64,000 nt of DNA from assembly GCA_934777505.1 (NCBI GenBank), contig CAKVNM010000001.1, forward strand, positions 62,001-126,000, given 5' to 3'. This document shows, in pieces, positions 1-7,619 of this stretch; within the stretch, counting starts at the first letter, position 1; each line of letters begins with the position of its first letter. The notes beneath the pieces were generated by a model. The model was not told the origin of the DNA and searched no databases. It was given only the letters and a program-made list of their open reading frames with translations. A program made the translations under genes and the position numbers. The stretch comes from an uncultured Clostridia bacterium (GTDB lineage Bacteria; Bacillota; Clostridia; Christensenellales; UBA1242).

Positions 1-1
1 G

Positions 2-601
2 GATAAAAACGGCGAAACTGGTGCGTTTACAATTCTCGAAGCAATGCAGTGGATTCACGAAAACCACAAGCGATATAACATCAAAGTTGTGTGCATGAGT
101 TTTGGAAGTCAGCCAATGCAGTCCAGTGACCCATTGACTCGTGGAGCAGAAGTTTTGTGGGACGATGGTATTGTTGTGGTTGCGGCAGCGGGCAACAGTG
201 GCCCAGATGTTTCAACAATCAAAAGCCCTGGGGTCAGCACAAAAATAATCACAGTTGGAGCGTTAAACGACAAGCGAAATTTGGAAACCGAAACTTATGA
301 CGAAAAATCGTTTGAAGTTGCTGACTTTTCTTCTCGTGGACCTGCTTTTAATTTCTACAAGCCAGACCTTATCGCAAGCGGTGTTAACCTAACTTGCTGT
401 TCCAACAAGCCAAACGAACTCTATACAAAAATGAGTGGCACAAGCGTTGCAACGCCACTTATTGCGGGACTTTGTGCTTTGATAGTTGAAAAATTCCCAA
501 CAATCAGTCCTGTTGAAGTTAAAAGCATGATTTTGAACGGTTGCAAAAAAATCACTGGCGACCGAAACACCGAAGGCTATGGCTATTTTAGGATAGAGTA
601 A
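2..601 (+). CDS. Subtilisin-like serine peptidase (S8), C-terminal part
   Basis: The reading frame is open from base 2, so this is the C-terminal ~199 residues of a gene that starts left of the window; the ATG at 44 is internal. It has the S8 oxyanion-hole Asn in AAAGNSGP and the catalytic Ser block GTSVATPLIAG. The catalytic Asp and His blocks must lie upstream. The protein ends soon after the catalytic domain with no C-terminal extension. Subtilases hydrolyse peptide bonds and are often secreted, but whether this one has a signal peptide cannot be seen. A terminator hairpin follows. Confidence 0.9.
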   Translation, partial: DKNGETGAFTILEAMQWIHENHKRYNIKVVCMSFGSQPMQSSDPLTRGAEVLWDDGIVVVAAAGNSGPDVSTIKSPGVSTKIITVGALNDKRNLETETYDEKSFEVADFSSRGPAFNFYKPDLIASGVNLTCCSNKPNELYTKMSGTSVATPLIAGLCALIVEKFPTISPVEVKSMILNGCKKITGDRNTEGYGYFRIE

Positions 602-621
602 AATGTTTTATATAATTCAGT

Positions 622-652
622 AAAAAAGAGATGGTTTATTCCATCTCTTTTA
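622..652. terminator. Bidirectional terminator between convergent genes
   Basis: The stem AAAAAGAGATGG (623-634) pairs with CCATCTCTTTT (641-651) across a 6-base loop. A-runs and T-runs lie on both sides, so it can serve the subtilase on + and the cysteine desulfurase on -. The last codons of the minus-strand gene lie within the stem. Confidence 0.8.
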
Positions 653-1766
653 GTAATTTTATCAGTTTGTCAAGTTCTCGTTTTTTGTTGGTGTGACCAA
701 TTGAAACTCTAATTGTTCCGCCAGTTTTTATCGTTCCAAGTCGTTCATGAACAAGTGGAGCGCAGTGTAGTCCGCTTCTAACACAAATGTTATGTTCGTT
801 AAGAAAGTCCACAACTTCGCTTGGCTCATGATTTTTTATCGTGAACGAAACAACCCCATTATAGCAGTCTTTTTGTGTGCAAAGTTTGACAAAATCAAGT
901 TTAGAGAGTTCGTCAAGCAGATATTTTGTTAGACTTTCAATCTTGCTATTAATCTTGTCAAAATGCTTTTGCACATATTTAATACCAGCCTTTAAACTAA
1001 AAATATTTGGACTAGCACCAGTGCCTGCTTCCAAACTTTCGGGTGGAGTGACGGGTGGAAGTAGCATTTCGCCATAAGTTCCAGTCCCGCCAAACTTGAT
1101 TGGCTTGATGTCAACATGACTTTGATAGCACAAAAGTCCCACGCCTTGCATGGCAAGTAGTCCTTTGTGACCCGCAACGCAAATGATGTCGATGTTGTCG
1201 TTTATCATATCAATTTTTTTGTGGCCAGCACTTTGAGCACAATCCACCATGAATAATATTTTGTGTTTTTTGCAAATTTTGCCGATTGTTTTTATGTCCT
1301 GAGTTGCACCCGTAACATTGCTTGTTTGATTGACAACAATTAGGTAGGTGTTTGGCTTGATTGCTCGTTCAATATCTTTTGGCTCAACAATTCCTTTTTC
1401 GTTGCTATTAACAATCGTGAGTGTAATTTTGCCGTCATTTTCCAATTGCTTTAAGGGGCGGGCAACCGAGTTATGCTCGTTGGAAGTGGTTATAACATTT
1501 CCGCAAGGCTTTACTGTGCCAAAAATTGCGGTGTTTAACGCTTCGGTGCAACCGCTAGTAAAAATTATATGTTCAACTGCTCCAACATTAAAAAAATCGT
1601 TGACGAGTTGCCGTGTTTCAAAAATCTCGTTGCCAGCGTTTAAACTTAGCCTGTGTGAACTTCTGCCGGGGTTGGCACAATATTTTTTTGTGAGTGCTTT
1701 AAAAACCGCCCACTTTACGCTTAGTGGCTTTTTGTTGGTCGTGCTTGCGTTGTCTAAATATATCAT
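636..1766 (-). CDS. Cysteine desulfurase family protein (class V aminotransferase fold)
   Basis: PLP enzyme of 376 residues that should release sulfur (or selenium) from cysteine (or selenocysteine) as an enzyme-bound persulfide. The N-terminus MIYLDNASTT is typical. The PLP lysine is present in VAGHKGLLAMQGVG, and the active-site Cys lies in RSGLHCAP, followed by the C-terminal GTIRVSIGHTN block. The layout fits the NifS/SufS-related subfamily often annotated as cysteine desulfurase family protein, not classical IscS. AAGGAG precedes the ATG. It diverges from a DUF3343 gene, a partner often linked to sulfur/selenium handling. It contrasts with the lysine-less paralogue at 45582-46736, so it is the likely active desulfurase in this window. 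Confidence 0.88.
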   Translation of the reverse strand: MIYLDNASTTNKKPLSVKWAVFKALTKKYCANPGRSSHRLSLNAGNEIFETRQLVNDFFNVGAVEHIIFTSGCTEALNTAIFGTVKPCGNVITTSNEHNSVARPLKQLENDGKITLTIVNSNEKGIVEPKDIERAIKPNTYLIVVNQTSNVTGATQDIKTIGKICKKHKILFMVDCAQSAGHKKIDMINDNIDIICVAGHKGLLAMQGVGLLCYQSHVDIKPIKFGGTGTYGEMLLPPVTPPESLEAGTGASPNIFSLKAGIKYVQKHFDKINSKIESLTKYLLDELSKLDFVKLCTQKDCYNGVVSFTIKNHEPSEVVDFLNEHNICVRSGLHCAPLVHERLGTIKTGGTIRVSIGHTNKKRELDKLIKLLKEME

Positions 1767-1861
1767 AATTACTCCTTAACATTTTTGTATAAAAAACTAT
1801 ATATTGTTATATGAAAGGCAAGTCGATTTTGCTTTTCATCATGCGGAGGATAATAAGTTTT

Positions 1862-2119
1862 ATGGAGTATGTTATTGCGGTTTTTTCAGTTAGGACAGAA
1901 ACACTTTTGTTCAATCAATACTTGCATAGACTTGGAATAAATAGTACAGTTATGAACACGCCGAAAGAAGCACATACTTCATGTGGAATATGTGTCAAAT
2001 TTTCTAGTGCAATGTTTAATGTTGTAAAAAAAGCAAGTTTGGCAGGTTATCGCTCGTTTGTGGGCTTTTTCAAAGTTAACAAATCCAGTTTTGGACTTTT
2101 GGTTTTGCCTATACGATAA
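1862..2119 (+). CDS. DUF3343 protein, putative Se/S carrier-like
   Basis: Small protein of 85 residues starting at MEYVIAVFSVRTETLLF. The start at 1862 is preferred because GGAGGA lies 11 bases upstream; the in-frame ATG at 1811 has no such site. The conserved part is a short alpha/beta domain with a CGIC-like pair in TSCGICVKFS, as in DUF3343 proteins described as putative Se/S carrier-like. It diverges from the cysteine desulfurase at 636-1766, so a role in receiving or carrying persulfide sulfur is reasonable but inferred. A strong hairpin terminator follows. Confidence 0.72.
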   Translation: MEYVIAVFSVRTETLLFNQYLHRLGINSTVMNTPKEAHTSCGICVKFSSAMFNVVKKASLAGYRSFVGFFKVNKSSFGLLVLPIR

Positions 2120-2137
2120 GTTTTAGTTTTAATTTTT

Positions 2138-2170
2138 AACTCAGCGTGATATAATCATGTTGAGTTTTTT
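2138..2170 (+). terminator. Terminator with the nth -10 box inside the hairpin
   Basis: AACTCAGCGTGAT (2138-2150) pairs with ATCATGTTGAGTT (2154-2166), with a 3-base loop and two wobble pairs, followed by T-run 2165-2170. It should end the DUF3343 transcript. Confidence 0.75.
2147..2155 (+). promoter_or_regulatory. Extended -10 promoter for nth
   Basis: TGATATAAT (extended -10, TGnTATAAT) lies 30 bases before the nth ATG; no good -35 box is visible. It sits in the apex of the terminator hairpin of the gene upstream. Confidence 0.6.
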
Positions 2171-2184
2171 ATTGGAGAAGAAAT

Positions 2185-2814
2185 ATGACAGCAACGCAGA
2201 TTTATGATGTACTCATAAAAAAATATCCAAACGCAGAAAGCGAACTTGTGTTTAACTCCACCTTTGAACTTTTGGTGGCAGTGATTTTGTCTGCTCAATG
2301 CACCGACAAGCGAGTAAATCAAGTAACGCAAGTGATGTTTAAAAAATATAACACACCCCAGCAGTTTGCCAGCATGAAGCAAGAAGAACTTGAAAAAATG
2401 ATTTTTTCATGCGGATTTTATCACAACAAAGCAAAAAATATTATTGCAATGTCGAAGCAAATTGTTGACGATTTTGGCGGGGAAGTGCCAAACAATATTG
2501 ACGACCTTCAAACGCTTTCGGGAGTAGGACGAAAAACTGCGAATTTGGTGTATGGTCTTGCTTTTAACGGTGACGCTATTGCAGTTGATACCCATGTTTT
2601 TCGGGTTAGCAACAGATTAAGGCTTTCGGTGAGCAATAATGTGCTAGACTGCGAAAAAGATTTAATGAAATCCATTCCAAAAAATTTGTGGACAAAAATG
2701 CATTTTCTTTTGGTTTTGTTTGGCAGATATCAATGCAAAAGTCAACGACCACTTTGTGAAAACTGCGAGTTTCAGTCATTTTGCAAGTATTACAGCGAGC
2801 ATCACAAAAACTAA
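2185..2814 (+). CDS. nth: Endonuclease III
   Basis: DNA glycosylase/AP lyase of base-excision repair, 209 residues, the usual size. The helix-hairpin-helix LSGVGRKTANLV carries the catalytic Lys, and VDTHVFRVSNRL carries the catalytic Asp. The C-terminal 4Fe-4S loop has the exact C-x6-C-x2-C-x5-C spacing (CKSQRPLCENCEFQSFC). It removes oxidised pyrimidines and cleaves the abasic site. TTGGAG precedes the ATG. It stands alone between two terminators. Confidence 0.97.
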   Translation: MTATQIYDVLIKKYPNAESELVFNSTFELLVAVILSAQCTDKRVNQVTQVMFKKYNTPQQFASMKQEELEKMIFSCGFYHNKAKNIIAMSKQIVDDFGGEVPNNIDDLQTLSGVGRKTANLVYGLAFNGDAIAVDTHVFRVSNRLRLSVSNNVLDCEKDLMKSIPKNLWTKMHFLLVLFGRYQCKSQRPLCENCEFQSFCKYYSEHHKN

Positions 2815-2829
2815 TTTTAGCATCAAAAA

Positions 2830-2859
2830 AAAGTCTTATCAAAAAGATAAGGCTTTTTT
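2830..2859. terminator. Bidirectional terminator
   Basis: AAGTCTTATC pairs with GATAAGGCTT around an A-rich loop, with A-run before and T-run after. It lies between convergent nth and the small minus-strand gene. Confidence 0.75.
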
Positions 2860-2860
2860 A

Positions 2861-3130
2861 CTACCTATTAAGCGACTTGTCGATTTTCAAAACAATGTCA
2901 TACAAAAGATTGCGATAATAGAGCAATATTTCACAATCTTTGCATTTTTCATGCTTGCATTTTTTCTCTAAACAGTAGGAGTTTTTTGGATTAACTGTTT
3001 TGCTATCTTCCACATCAATGATTTTTTTAATTAGGTCAAATTTGTTATAATAAGCCGTGTATTTTATGCCCATATTCTTTGCGACTTGCCTTAGTTCCAT
3101 AATTCCCAACTTGTAATAATTATTTTCCAT
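2861..3130 (-). CDS. Small protein with Rho-N/SAP-like motif and Cys cluster
   Basis: 89 residues, not firmly assigned. The N-terminal half (LGIMELRQVAKNMGIK, then NKFDLIKKI) looks like the helix-extended-loop-helix of the Rho N-terminal or SAP type, which binds nucleic acid. The C-terminal half has CLEKKCKHEKCKDC, a possible metal site. GGTGAG lies before the ATG. A nucleic-acid-binding role is inferred from the fold resemblance only. Confidence 0.55.
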   Translation of the reverse strand: MENNYYKLGIMELRQVAKNMGIKYTAYYNKFDLIKKIIDVEDSKTVNPKNSYCLEKKCKHEKCKDCEILLYYRNLLYDIVLKIDKSLNR

Positions 3131-3225
3131 TAAAACTCACCCTTGCAACATTATATTTCAAATATAACAAAAAATTTGTATAAAATCAACTTAATTGAAA
3201 CATTTTATTTCATGAAGGGTTTTAT

Positions 3226-3483
3226 ATGAAAATGAATACTTTGAACAAAGAAAACAAATTGTTTGGCAAAAAGATTGTTGATTTGAGATTGAAAAAGGGT
3301 TGGACGCAAGAACAAATGAGTGCAAAACTTCAACTATGCGGTCTTGATATTTCAAGAGCCACTTTGTCTAAAATCGAACTTGGCACAAGGCAAGTTTACT
3401 ACTGGGAAGTGAAATATTTTGCAAAGGCGTTTGATATTGACTATTTTGAATTTGAAAAGATGCTCAAAATCAACACAATTTGA
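3226..3483 (+). CDS. XRE-family helix-turn-helix protein
   Basis: 85 residues. A Cro/C1-type HTH spans about residues 14-68: KIVDLRLKKGWTQEQMSAKL, then the recognition helix ISRATLSKIELGTRQV. It has no further domain, so it is probably a DNA-binding regulator. It lies upstream of obg and is separated from it by the -10 box TATAAT at 3535-3540. GAAGGG precedes the ATG. The target is unknown. The promoter region on both sides is AT-rich. Confidence 0.8.
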   Translation: MKMNTLNKENKLFGKKIVDLRLKKGWTQEQMSAKLQLCGLDISRATLSKIELGTRQVYYWEVKYFAKAFDIDYFEFEKMLKINTI

Positions 3484-3583
3484 CGCTGTAAAAACAAATT
3501 TGATTTTTTGCTATGAAATTTGCATTTTTTGGTGTATAATTATTGCAAATTAATTCGTAGCAATTTTTTTAGGAGAAAATTAT

Positions 3584-4849
3584 ATGTTTGTAGACAAGAC
3601 TAGAATATACTTAAAAGCGGGAAATGGCGGAGATGGCTCTGTTAGTTTTTTGCGTGATAGAACAACCATGACTGGTGGCCCAGATGGCGGAAATGGTGGC
3701 AAGGGTGGAGATATTATTTTTGAAGTAGACACAGGCAGTAACAACCTTGTTGATTTTTACTTTACAAAGCATTTTAGAGCCGAAAACGGAGTTAATGGCG
3801 GACACCTTAATTGCAACGGAAAAGCGGGCAAAGATTTGATTATCAAAGTTCCACAAGGAACAGTTGTAAAAGACGCCGACAACGGCAATATTGTTGCCGA
3901 TATGTTCGACAAAAATACTCGTGTTGTTGTTTTGAAAGGTGGCGAAGGTGGCAGGGGTAATGCCATGTTTGCAAATTCTAGGCGTCAAGCCCCAGCGTTT
4001 GCCGAAACTGGCGAAAAAACAAAGGAATATGCTGTTGATTTGGAACTAAAAACTATTGCTGATGTTGGACTCATTGGCTTTCCAAGCGTTGGCAAAAGCA
4101 AAATTTTGTCTGTCTTAACAAGTGCAAAACCAAAGATTGCTGACTATCACTTTACAACCTTAACTCCAAATCTTGGAGTTGCGTCTTATCACTCGCAAAA
4201 CTTTTTGATTGCAGATATTCCGGGGCTTATCGAAGGAGCAAGTGAAGGCAAAGGTCTTGGCTTTGAATTTTTGCGTCATGTTGAAAGAACTCGAATGCTT
4301 GTTCATGTGGTTGATATTGCAGGTGTTGACGGCAGGGACCCAATCGAAGACTTTAAAGTCATCAACGAAGAACTAAAAAAATATTCTTTTGAACTTTCAA
4401 AAGCGCCACAAATTGTTGTTTTAAACAAAATTGATTTGCTTGCTGGCGACAACGAAAAAATTGACGAGTTTAAAAAGACCTATGGCAAAAAATACAAGAT
4501 TTTAACATTCAGTGCTGCCACTTTGGAAGGCAAGGACGAACTATTAAAAACGATTGTGGAAACGCTTTCATCAATCAAGCCACTTGAACCACTCAAAGCA
4601 GAAACATTCAGCCTTGACAAGCGTGATTTCACAAAATTTGAAATCACAAAAGAAAACAATGTTTATGTTGTTTCGGGCGACCTTATTGACGACCTTATTC
4701 GTGGAATTATCTTGGAAGAACCAGAAAGTTTGGCATATTTCCAAAAGCGTTTGGTGTGGAGTGGTGTTCACGACAAGTTGGTAAAAATGGGCGTTAAGGA
4801 AGGCGACACTGTTAGAATCGGTGCGTTTGAATTTGAATTTTTTGATTAA
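3584..4849 (+). CDS. obgE: Obg GTPase
   Basis: Essential ribosome-associated GTPase (50S maturation, stress control), 421 residues. The Gly-rich Obg fold (1-157) has the repeated GGNGG pattern. The G domain has G1 GFPSVGKS, G3 DIPGLIEGA and G4 NKID. A C-terminal OCT domain (about 345-421) is present as in the Bacillota form. In G1, GKS is followed by K where Obg usually has T. AGGAGAAA precedes the ATG. The usual upstream partners rplU and rpmA are absent; yhbY, another 50S assembly factor, follows. Confidence 0.97.
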   Translation: MFVDKTRIYLKAGNGGDGSVSFLRDRTTMTGGPDGGNGGKGGDIIFEVDTGSNNLVDFYFTKHFRAENGVNGGHLNCNGKAGKDLIIKVPQGTVVKDADNGNIVADMFDKNTRVVVLKGGEGGRGNAMFANSRRQAPAFAETGEKTKEYAVDLELKTIADVGLIGFPSVGKSKILSVLTSAKPKIADYHFTTLTPNLGVASYHSQNFLIADIPGLIEGASEGKGLGFEFLRHVERTRMLVHVVDIAGVDGRDPIEDFKVINEELKKYSFELSKAPQIVVLNKIDLLAGDNEKIDEFKKTYGKKYKILTFSAATLEGKDELLKTIVETLSSIKPLEPLKAETFSLDKRDFTKFEITKENNVYVVSGDLIDDLIRGIILEEPESLAYFQKRLVWSGVHDKLVKMGVKEGDTVRIGAFEFEFFD

Positions 4850-4866
4850 AATGCTATTAAAAATAT

Positions 4867-4895
4867 TTGCAAAACAAATTTTATTTTGTTATAAT
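4867..4895 (+). promoter_or_regulatory. Promoter for yhbY
   Basis: TTGCAA (4867-4872), 17-base spacer, TATAAT (4890-4895). Confidence 0.7.
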
Positions 4896-4925
4896 TTGGC
4901 GTAAAATGAAAAGGGAGGAACTTTT

Positions 4926-5219
4926 ATGATAACTACTAAACAGCGTTCAAGTTTAAGAGCAAGAGCACATTCGCTAACTCCCGTTGTTATAGTTGGAAAA
5001 GAAGGTGTCTCTGAGCAAGTTATAAAATCAGTCGATGATGTTTTGGAAGCAAGAGAACTTATTAAAATAAGATTGCTTAATAACTGCCCAATCTCGACAA
5101 GAGAAGTTAGTTCAATTATTTGTCAAAAACTTTCAGCAGAAGGCGTGCAATGCATTGGCTCAATCGTTGTCATTTATCGCCGTTCTCACAAAAAAGATAT
5201 TGAACATATTGAAATTTAG
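4926..5219 (+). CDS. yhbY: YhbY-family RNA-binding protein
   Basis: 97 residues forming a single CRM domain, the fold that binds 23S rRNA precursors in 50S assembly. It starts KQRSSLRARAHSLTPVVIVGKEG and has the GxxG-like loop and the RLLNNC strand typical of the family. A strong site (AGGGAGGA) precedes the ATG. It follows obg, also a 50S factor, but has its own promoter and a terminator downstream. Confidence 0.93.
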   Translation: MITTKQRSSLRARAHSLTPVVIVGKEGVSEQVIKSVDDVLEARELIKIRLLNNCPISTREVSSIICQKLSAEGVQCIGSIVVIYRRSHKKDIEHIEI

Positions 5220-5238
5220 CGAAAATATTTTAAAAAAT

Positions 5239-5270
5239 GCAAATCATTTTGTGTGGTTTGCTTTTTTTTT
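5239..5270 (+). terminator. Terminator after yhbY
   Basis: GCAAATCA pairs with TGGTTTGC (one wobble), followed by nine or more T. Confidence 0.8.
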
Positions 5271-5284
5271 GATTAAAAATATTG

Positions 5285-5290
5285 TAAAAT
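5285..5290 (+). promoter_or_regulatory. -10 box, probable leaderless start of lspA
   Basis: TAAAAT ends six bases before the lspA ATG, so transcription would begin at or next to the A of the start codon. No Shine-Dalgarno site is present. rimM and trmFO have the same spacing. Confidence 0.5.
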
Positions 5291-5296
5291 GTAATC

Positions 5297-5812
5297 ATGA
5301 AAAAATTGAAAGAGTATTTTAAACATAACTGGGTTTTTTATGTGATATTTGCAGGATTTTTACTGTTCGACCAAATAACAAAAATCATATTTGAAGGCAA
5401 AACAATTCCGCTTATTCAAGGAGTGTTTAGTCTTACAAGCAGTCACAACGATGGCGCTGGTTTTGGCATATTATCAGGCAAAACTTGGCTACTGATTATT
5501 ATCACGATTGTGTTTATGATTTTTATAGCATATTTTGCTTACAAACAAAAACGAAAAAATGCACTTTTTAGGTGGAGTATTGCACTGATTTTTGCGGGTG
5601 CATTTGGTAATTTAATTGATAGGCTAATTTTTGGCTATGTTAGGGATTTTTTGTTTTTTGAACTCATCAACTTTCCAATTTTTAATGTTGCCGATAGTTG
5701 CTTAACAATTGGGATTATTTTGCTTGTTGTGTTCTTGCTTTTTGTAGAACCAAAACTTGCACGAAAAGAGCAGGAACAAGCGAAAGAAAAGCCAGAAGAA
5801 AAAAGTAAATAA
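5297..5812 (+). CDS. lspA: Lipoprotein signal peptidase
   Basis: Membrane aspartyl peptidase (signal peptidase II), 171 residues, which removes the signal peptide of diacylglyceryl-modified prolipoproteins. Four membrane spans are visible. The two catalytic Asp lie in GNLIDRL and FNVADS, and the NDGAGF block matches the conserved N-x-G-A-x-F. The C-terminus is a charged, Glu/Lys-rich tail of about 25 residues. There is no ribosome-binding site and a -10 box lies 6 bases upstream. rluD follows, as in many Bacillota. Confidence 0.96.
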   Translation: MKKLKEYFKHNWVFYVIFAGFLLFDQITKIIFEGKTIPLIQGVFSLTSSHNDGAGFGILSGKTWLLIIITIVFMIFIAYFAYKQKRKNALFRWSIALIFAGAFGNLIDRLIFGYVRDFLFFELINFPIFNVADSCLTIGIILLVVFLLFVEPKLARKEQEQAKEKPEEKSK

Positions 5813-5847
5813 GTTATTGAGAAAAAGTATCAATAAGTGGAGAAATA

Positions 5848-6753
5848 ATGAATTATAATTACTTAGTAACATTGCAAGATGTTAACAAAAGATTAGATGT
5901 TTTTTTGGAAGAAAACTTAAAAGAGTTTTCTAGAAGTAAAATCAAAAGAGAGATAGATGCTGAGCATATTTTGGTCAATCAAAAAGTGCAAAAAGCGGGC
6001 TATAAGTTAAAACTTAACGACATTATATCTTGCACAATCGAATATGATAGAACTTTAAACGCCACACCAGAGAATATCGCACTTGATGTGGTGTTTGAAA
6101 ACGATAATTTGCTTGTTGTTAACAAGCCAAGCGGAATGGTCGTTCATCCAGCGTGTGGAAATTATAGCGGAACGCTTGTTAACGCACTCAGTTTCTACAC
6201 AAAAAGTTTGAGTCATATCAACGGCGAGTTTAGACCTGGTATTGTGCATAGGCTAGACAAAGACACTTCGGGACTTTTGATTGTTGCAAAAAATGATTAT
6301 GCTCACAAAATTTTGGCTGACCAAATAAAGTCAAAAGTTTGCAAAAGATATTATCTTGCATTGCTTGAAGGGAATGTAAAACAAGACAGTGGAGTAATCG
6401 AAACAAATCTTGCACGAAGCATGAAAAATAGAAAACTTTTTGAAGTATGCGACAGCACAAAGGGCAAGCACGCTTTAACGCTTTTTAAAGTTGTTGAGCG
6501 TTTTAGTGGCTACACGCTTTGCGAGTTTGAACTCAAAACTGGAAGAACTCATCAAATTAGAGTTCACGCAAAATATTTGGGCCACCCAGTTGTGGGGGAT
6601 ATGCAGTACGGTTTTAAAACGCACCCAGAACTAGATGGACAACTGCTCCACGCCTATAAGATTGAGTTTTTTGAACCAACAACAAACGAAAAGATTATTC
6701 TAGAATGTCCACTTCCACAAAAGTTTACTGACTTTATGGATAAAATAAGATAG
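5848..6753 (+). CDS. rluD: 23S rRNA pseudouridine synthase, RluD family
   Basis: 301 residues. An N-terminal S4 RNA-binding domain (about 13-75) precedes the catalytic domain with HRLDKDTSGLLIVAK, whose Asp is the nucleophile, and GRTHQIRVHAKYLGHPVVGD near the C-terminus. It converts uridines of 23S rRNA to pseudouridine; which of the RluC/RluD-type sites it uses cannot be told. It lies 35 bases after lspA, an arrangement common in Bacillota, with GTGGAG before the ATG. Confidence 0.94.
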   Translation: MNYNYLVTLQDVNKRLDVFLEENLKEFSRSKIKREIDAEHILVNQKVQKAGYKLKLNDIISCTIEYDRTLNATPENIALDVVFENDNLLVVNKPSGMVVHPACGNYSGTLVNALSFYTKSLSHINGEFRPGIVHRLDKDTSGLLIVAKNDYAHKILADQIKSKVCKRYYLALLEGNVKQDSGVIETNLARSMKNRKLFEVCDSTKGKHALTLFKVVERFSGYTLCEFELKTGRTHQIRVHAKYLGHPVVGDMQYGFKTHPELDGQLLHAYKIEFFEPTTNEKIILECPLPQKFTDFMDKIR

Positions 6754-6761
6754 CAAATACA

Positions 6762-6790
6762 TTGATAAAATTTTTTAGTTGTGTTAAAAT
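6762..6790 (+). promoter_or_regulatory. Promoter for the membrane-protein pair
   Basis: TTGATA (6762-6767), 17-base spacer, TAAAAT (6785-6790) with an upstream TG. Confidence 0.65.
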
Positions 6791-6811
6791 TCTATCAATC
6801 AGGAGAAAAAC

Positions 6812-7114
6812 ATGAAAAAGGAAATTAACCAAAAACGATTTTTTAGCGCAATGGCTTTTGTTGCCATAACTTTTCTTGCAGTAGCATTGCTTGTTAGTTT
6901 GATTGCATCAAAACTTGGCAGTGACGGGCAAGATGTGTTTTCGCAAATCGCCAATGTTATAAAACAAATTGCTCAGGCACTAGCGTATATTTGTGCGTGC
7001 ATATCGGCTTTTGGATTTGTTAGAAGCAAACGAAACTCAGTCTATATGATACTTTATATTATCGTGTGCATTATGATTGCAGTGTTTGTTATTTTGCCAC
7101 TATTTGGAATTTAA
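6812..7114 (+). CDS. Hypothetical membrane protein, three spans
   Basis: 100 residues, not recognised. A basic N-terminus (MKKEINQKR) is followed by hydrophobic spans at about 12-34, 50-70 and 76-98. The loop between spans 1 and 2 (KLGSDGQDVFSQIANVIK) is amphipathic. AGGAGAAA precedes the ATG. It has its own promoter and probably forms a two-gene operon with the next membrane protein, 10 bases downstream. No function is suggested. Confidence 0.7.
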   Translation: MKKEINQKRFFSAMAFVAITFLAVALLVSLIASKLGSDGQDVFSQIANVIKQIAQALAYICACISAFGFVRSKRNSVYMILYIIVCIMIAVFVILPLFGI

Positions 7115-7124
7115 GGAGTTAACT

Positions 7125-7511
7125 ATGATAAAATTTTCGGCACTCACTTGGTGCGTAATATCTGCATTTTTGCTTTCGTTTGTGGCAGTAATGCTTAGTA
7201 GCGTAACACCCGTAATGGTCTATGTTGCGTTGTCACTTCTTTTGATATCTTTTGTTTTGCTAACTGTCAAACTATATCTTGATATTTCAAAAAAGAGCAA
7301 GGAAGACGAAAGAATAAAAGAAGAACTTTTGATGGAACTTTCGGTCACCGAAGACGGTGAAGAATATGTTATGAAAAACAGCCCAACATCAAAAAAATAT
7401 CGTAAAATGCTACGAAGAGAACATTTTAACCGCTTTATGCCTGTTATTTTCAGCGGGTTTGTTGCTCTTTGCATGGCGTTTTTGCTAATCAAAGTGATAT
7501 TTAGATTTTAA
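7125..7511 (+). CDS. Hypothetical membrane protein with central acidic domain
   Basis: 128 residues, not recognised. The start at 7125 is chosen because AAGGAG lies just upstream, while an in-frame ATG at 7077 lies inside the preceding gene. Two spans at about 8-50 are followed by a charged, probably cytoplasmic segment (about 52-105, KSKEDERIKEELL then KKYRKMLRREHF) and a final span at 107-127. It is co-transcribed with the gene upstream. A terminator follows that also overlaps the tig promoter. Confidence 0.7.
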   Translation: MIKFSALTWCVISAFLLSFVAVMLSSVTPVMVYVALSLLLISFVLLTVKLYLDISKKSKEDERIKEELLMELSVTEDGEEYVMKNSPTSKKYRKMLRREHFNRFMPVIFSGFVALCMAFLLIKVIFRF

Positions 7512-7522
7512 AAACTACAAAT

Positions 7523-7565
7523 TTTGCAACTAATGTTGTCATTAATTGGTTGCAAATTTTTTTAT
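7523..7565 (+). terminator. Terminator overlapping the tig promoter
   Basis: TTTGCAAC (7523-7530) pairs with GTTGCAAA (7549-7556), followed by T-run 7557-7563. Its 3' arm contains the tig -35 box. Confidence 0.7.
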
Positions 7566-7577
7566 TTATGATATAAT
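7550..7577 (+). promoter_or_regulatory. Promoter for tig
   Basis: TTGCAA (7550-7555), 16-base spacer, extended -10 TGATATAAT (TATAAT 7572-7577). Confidence 0.72.
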
Positions 7578-7619
7578 AATCAAGTTTAAAGTCACACCTA
7601 GGTGATAAAAGGAGATAAA

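Noticed and set aside
3611..3988. Long antisense ORF opposite obg
   Set aside because: Shadow of the Gly-rich Obg domain in the opposite frame; no ribosome-binding site or promoter, and the plus-strand gene is unambiguous.
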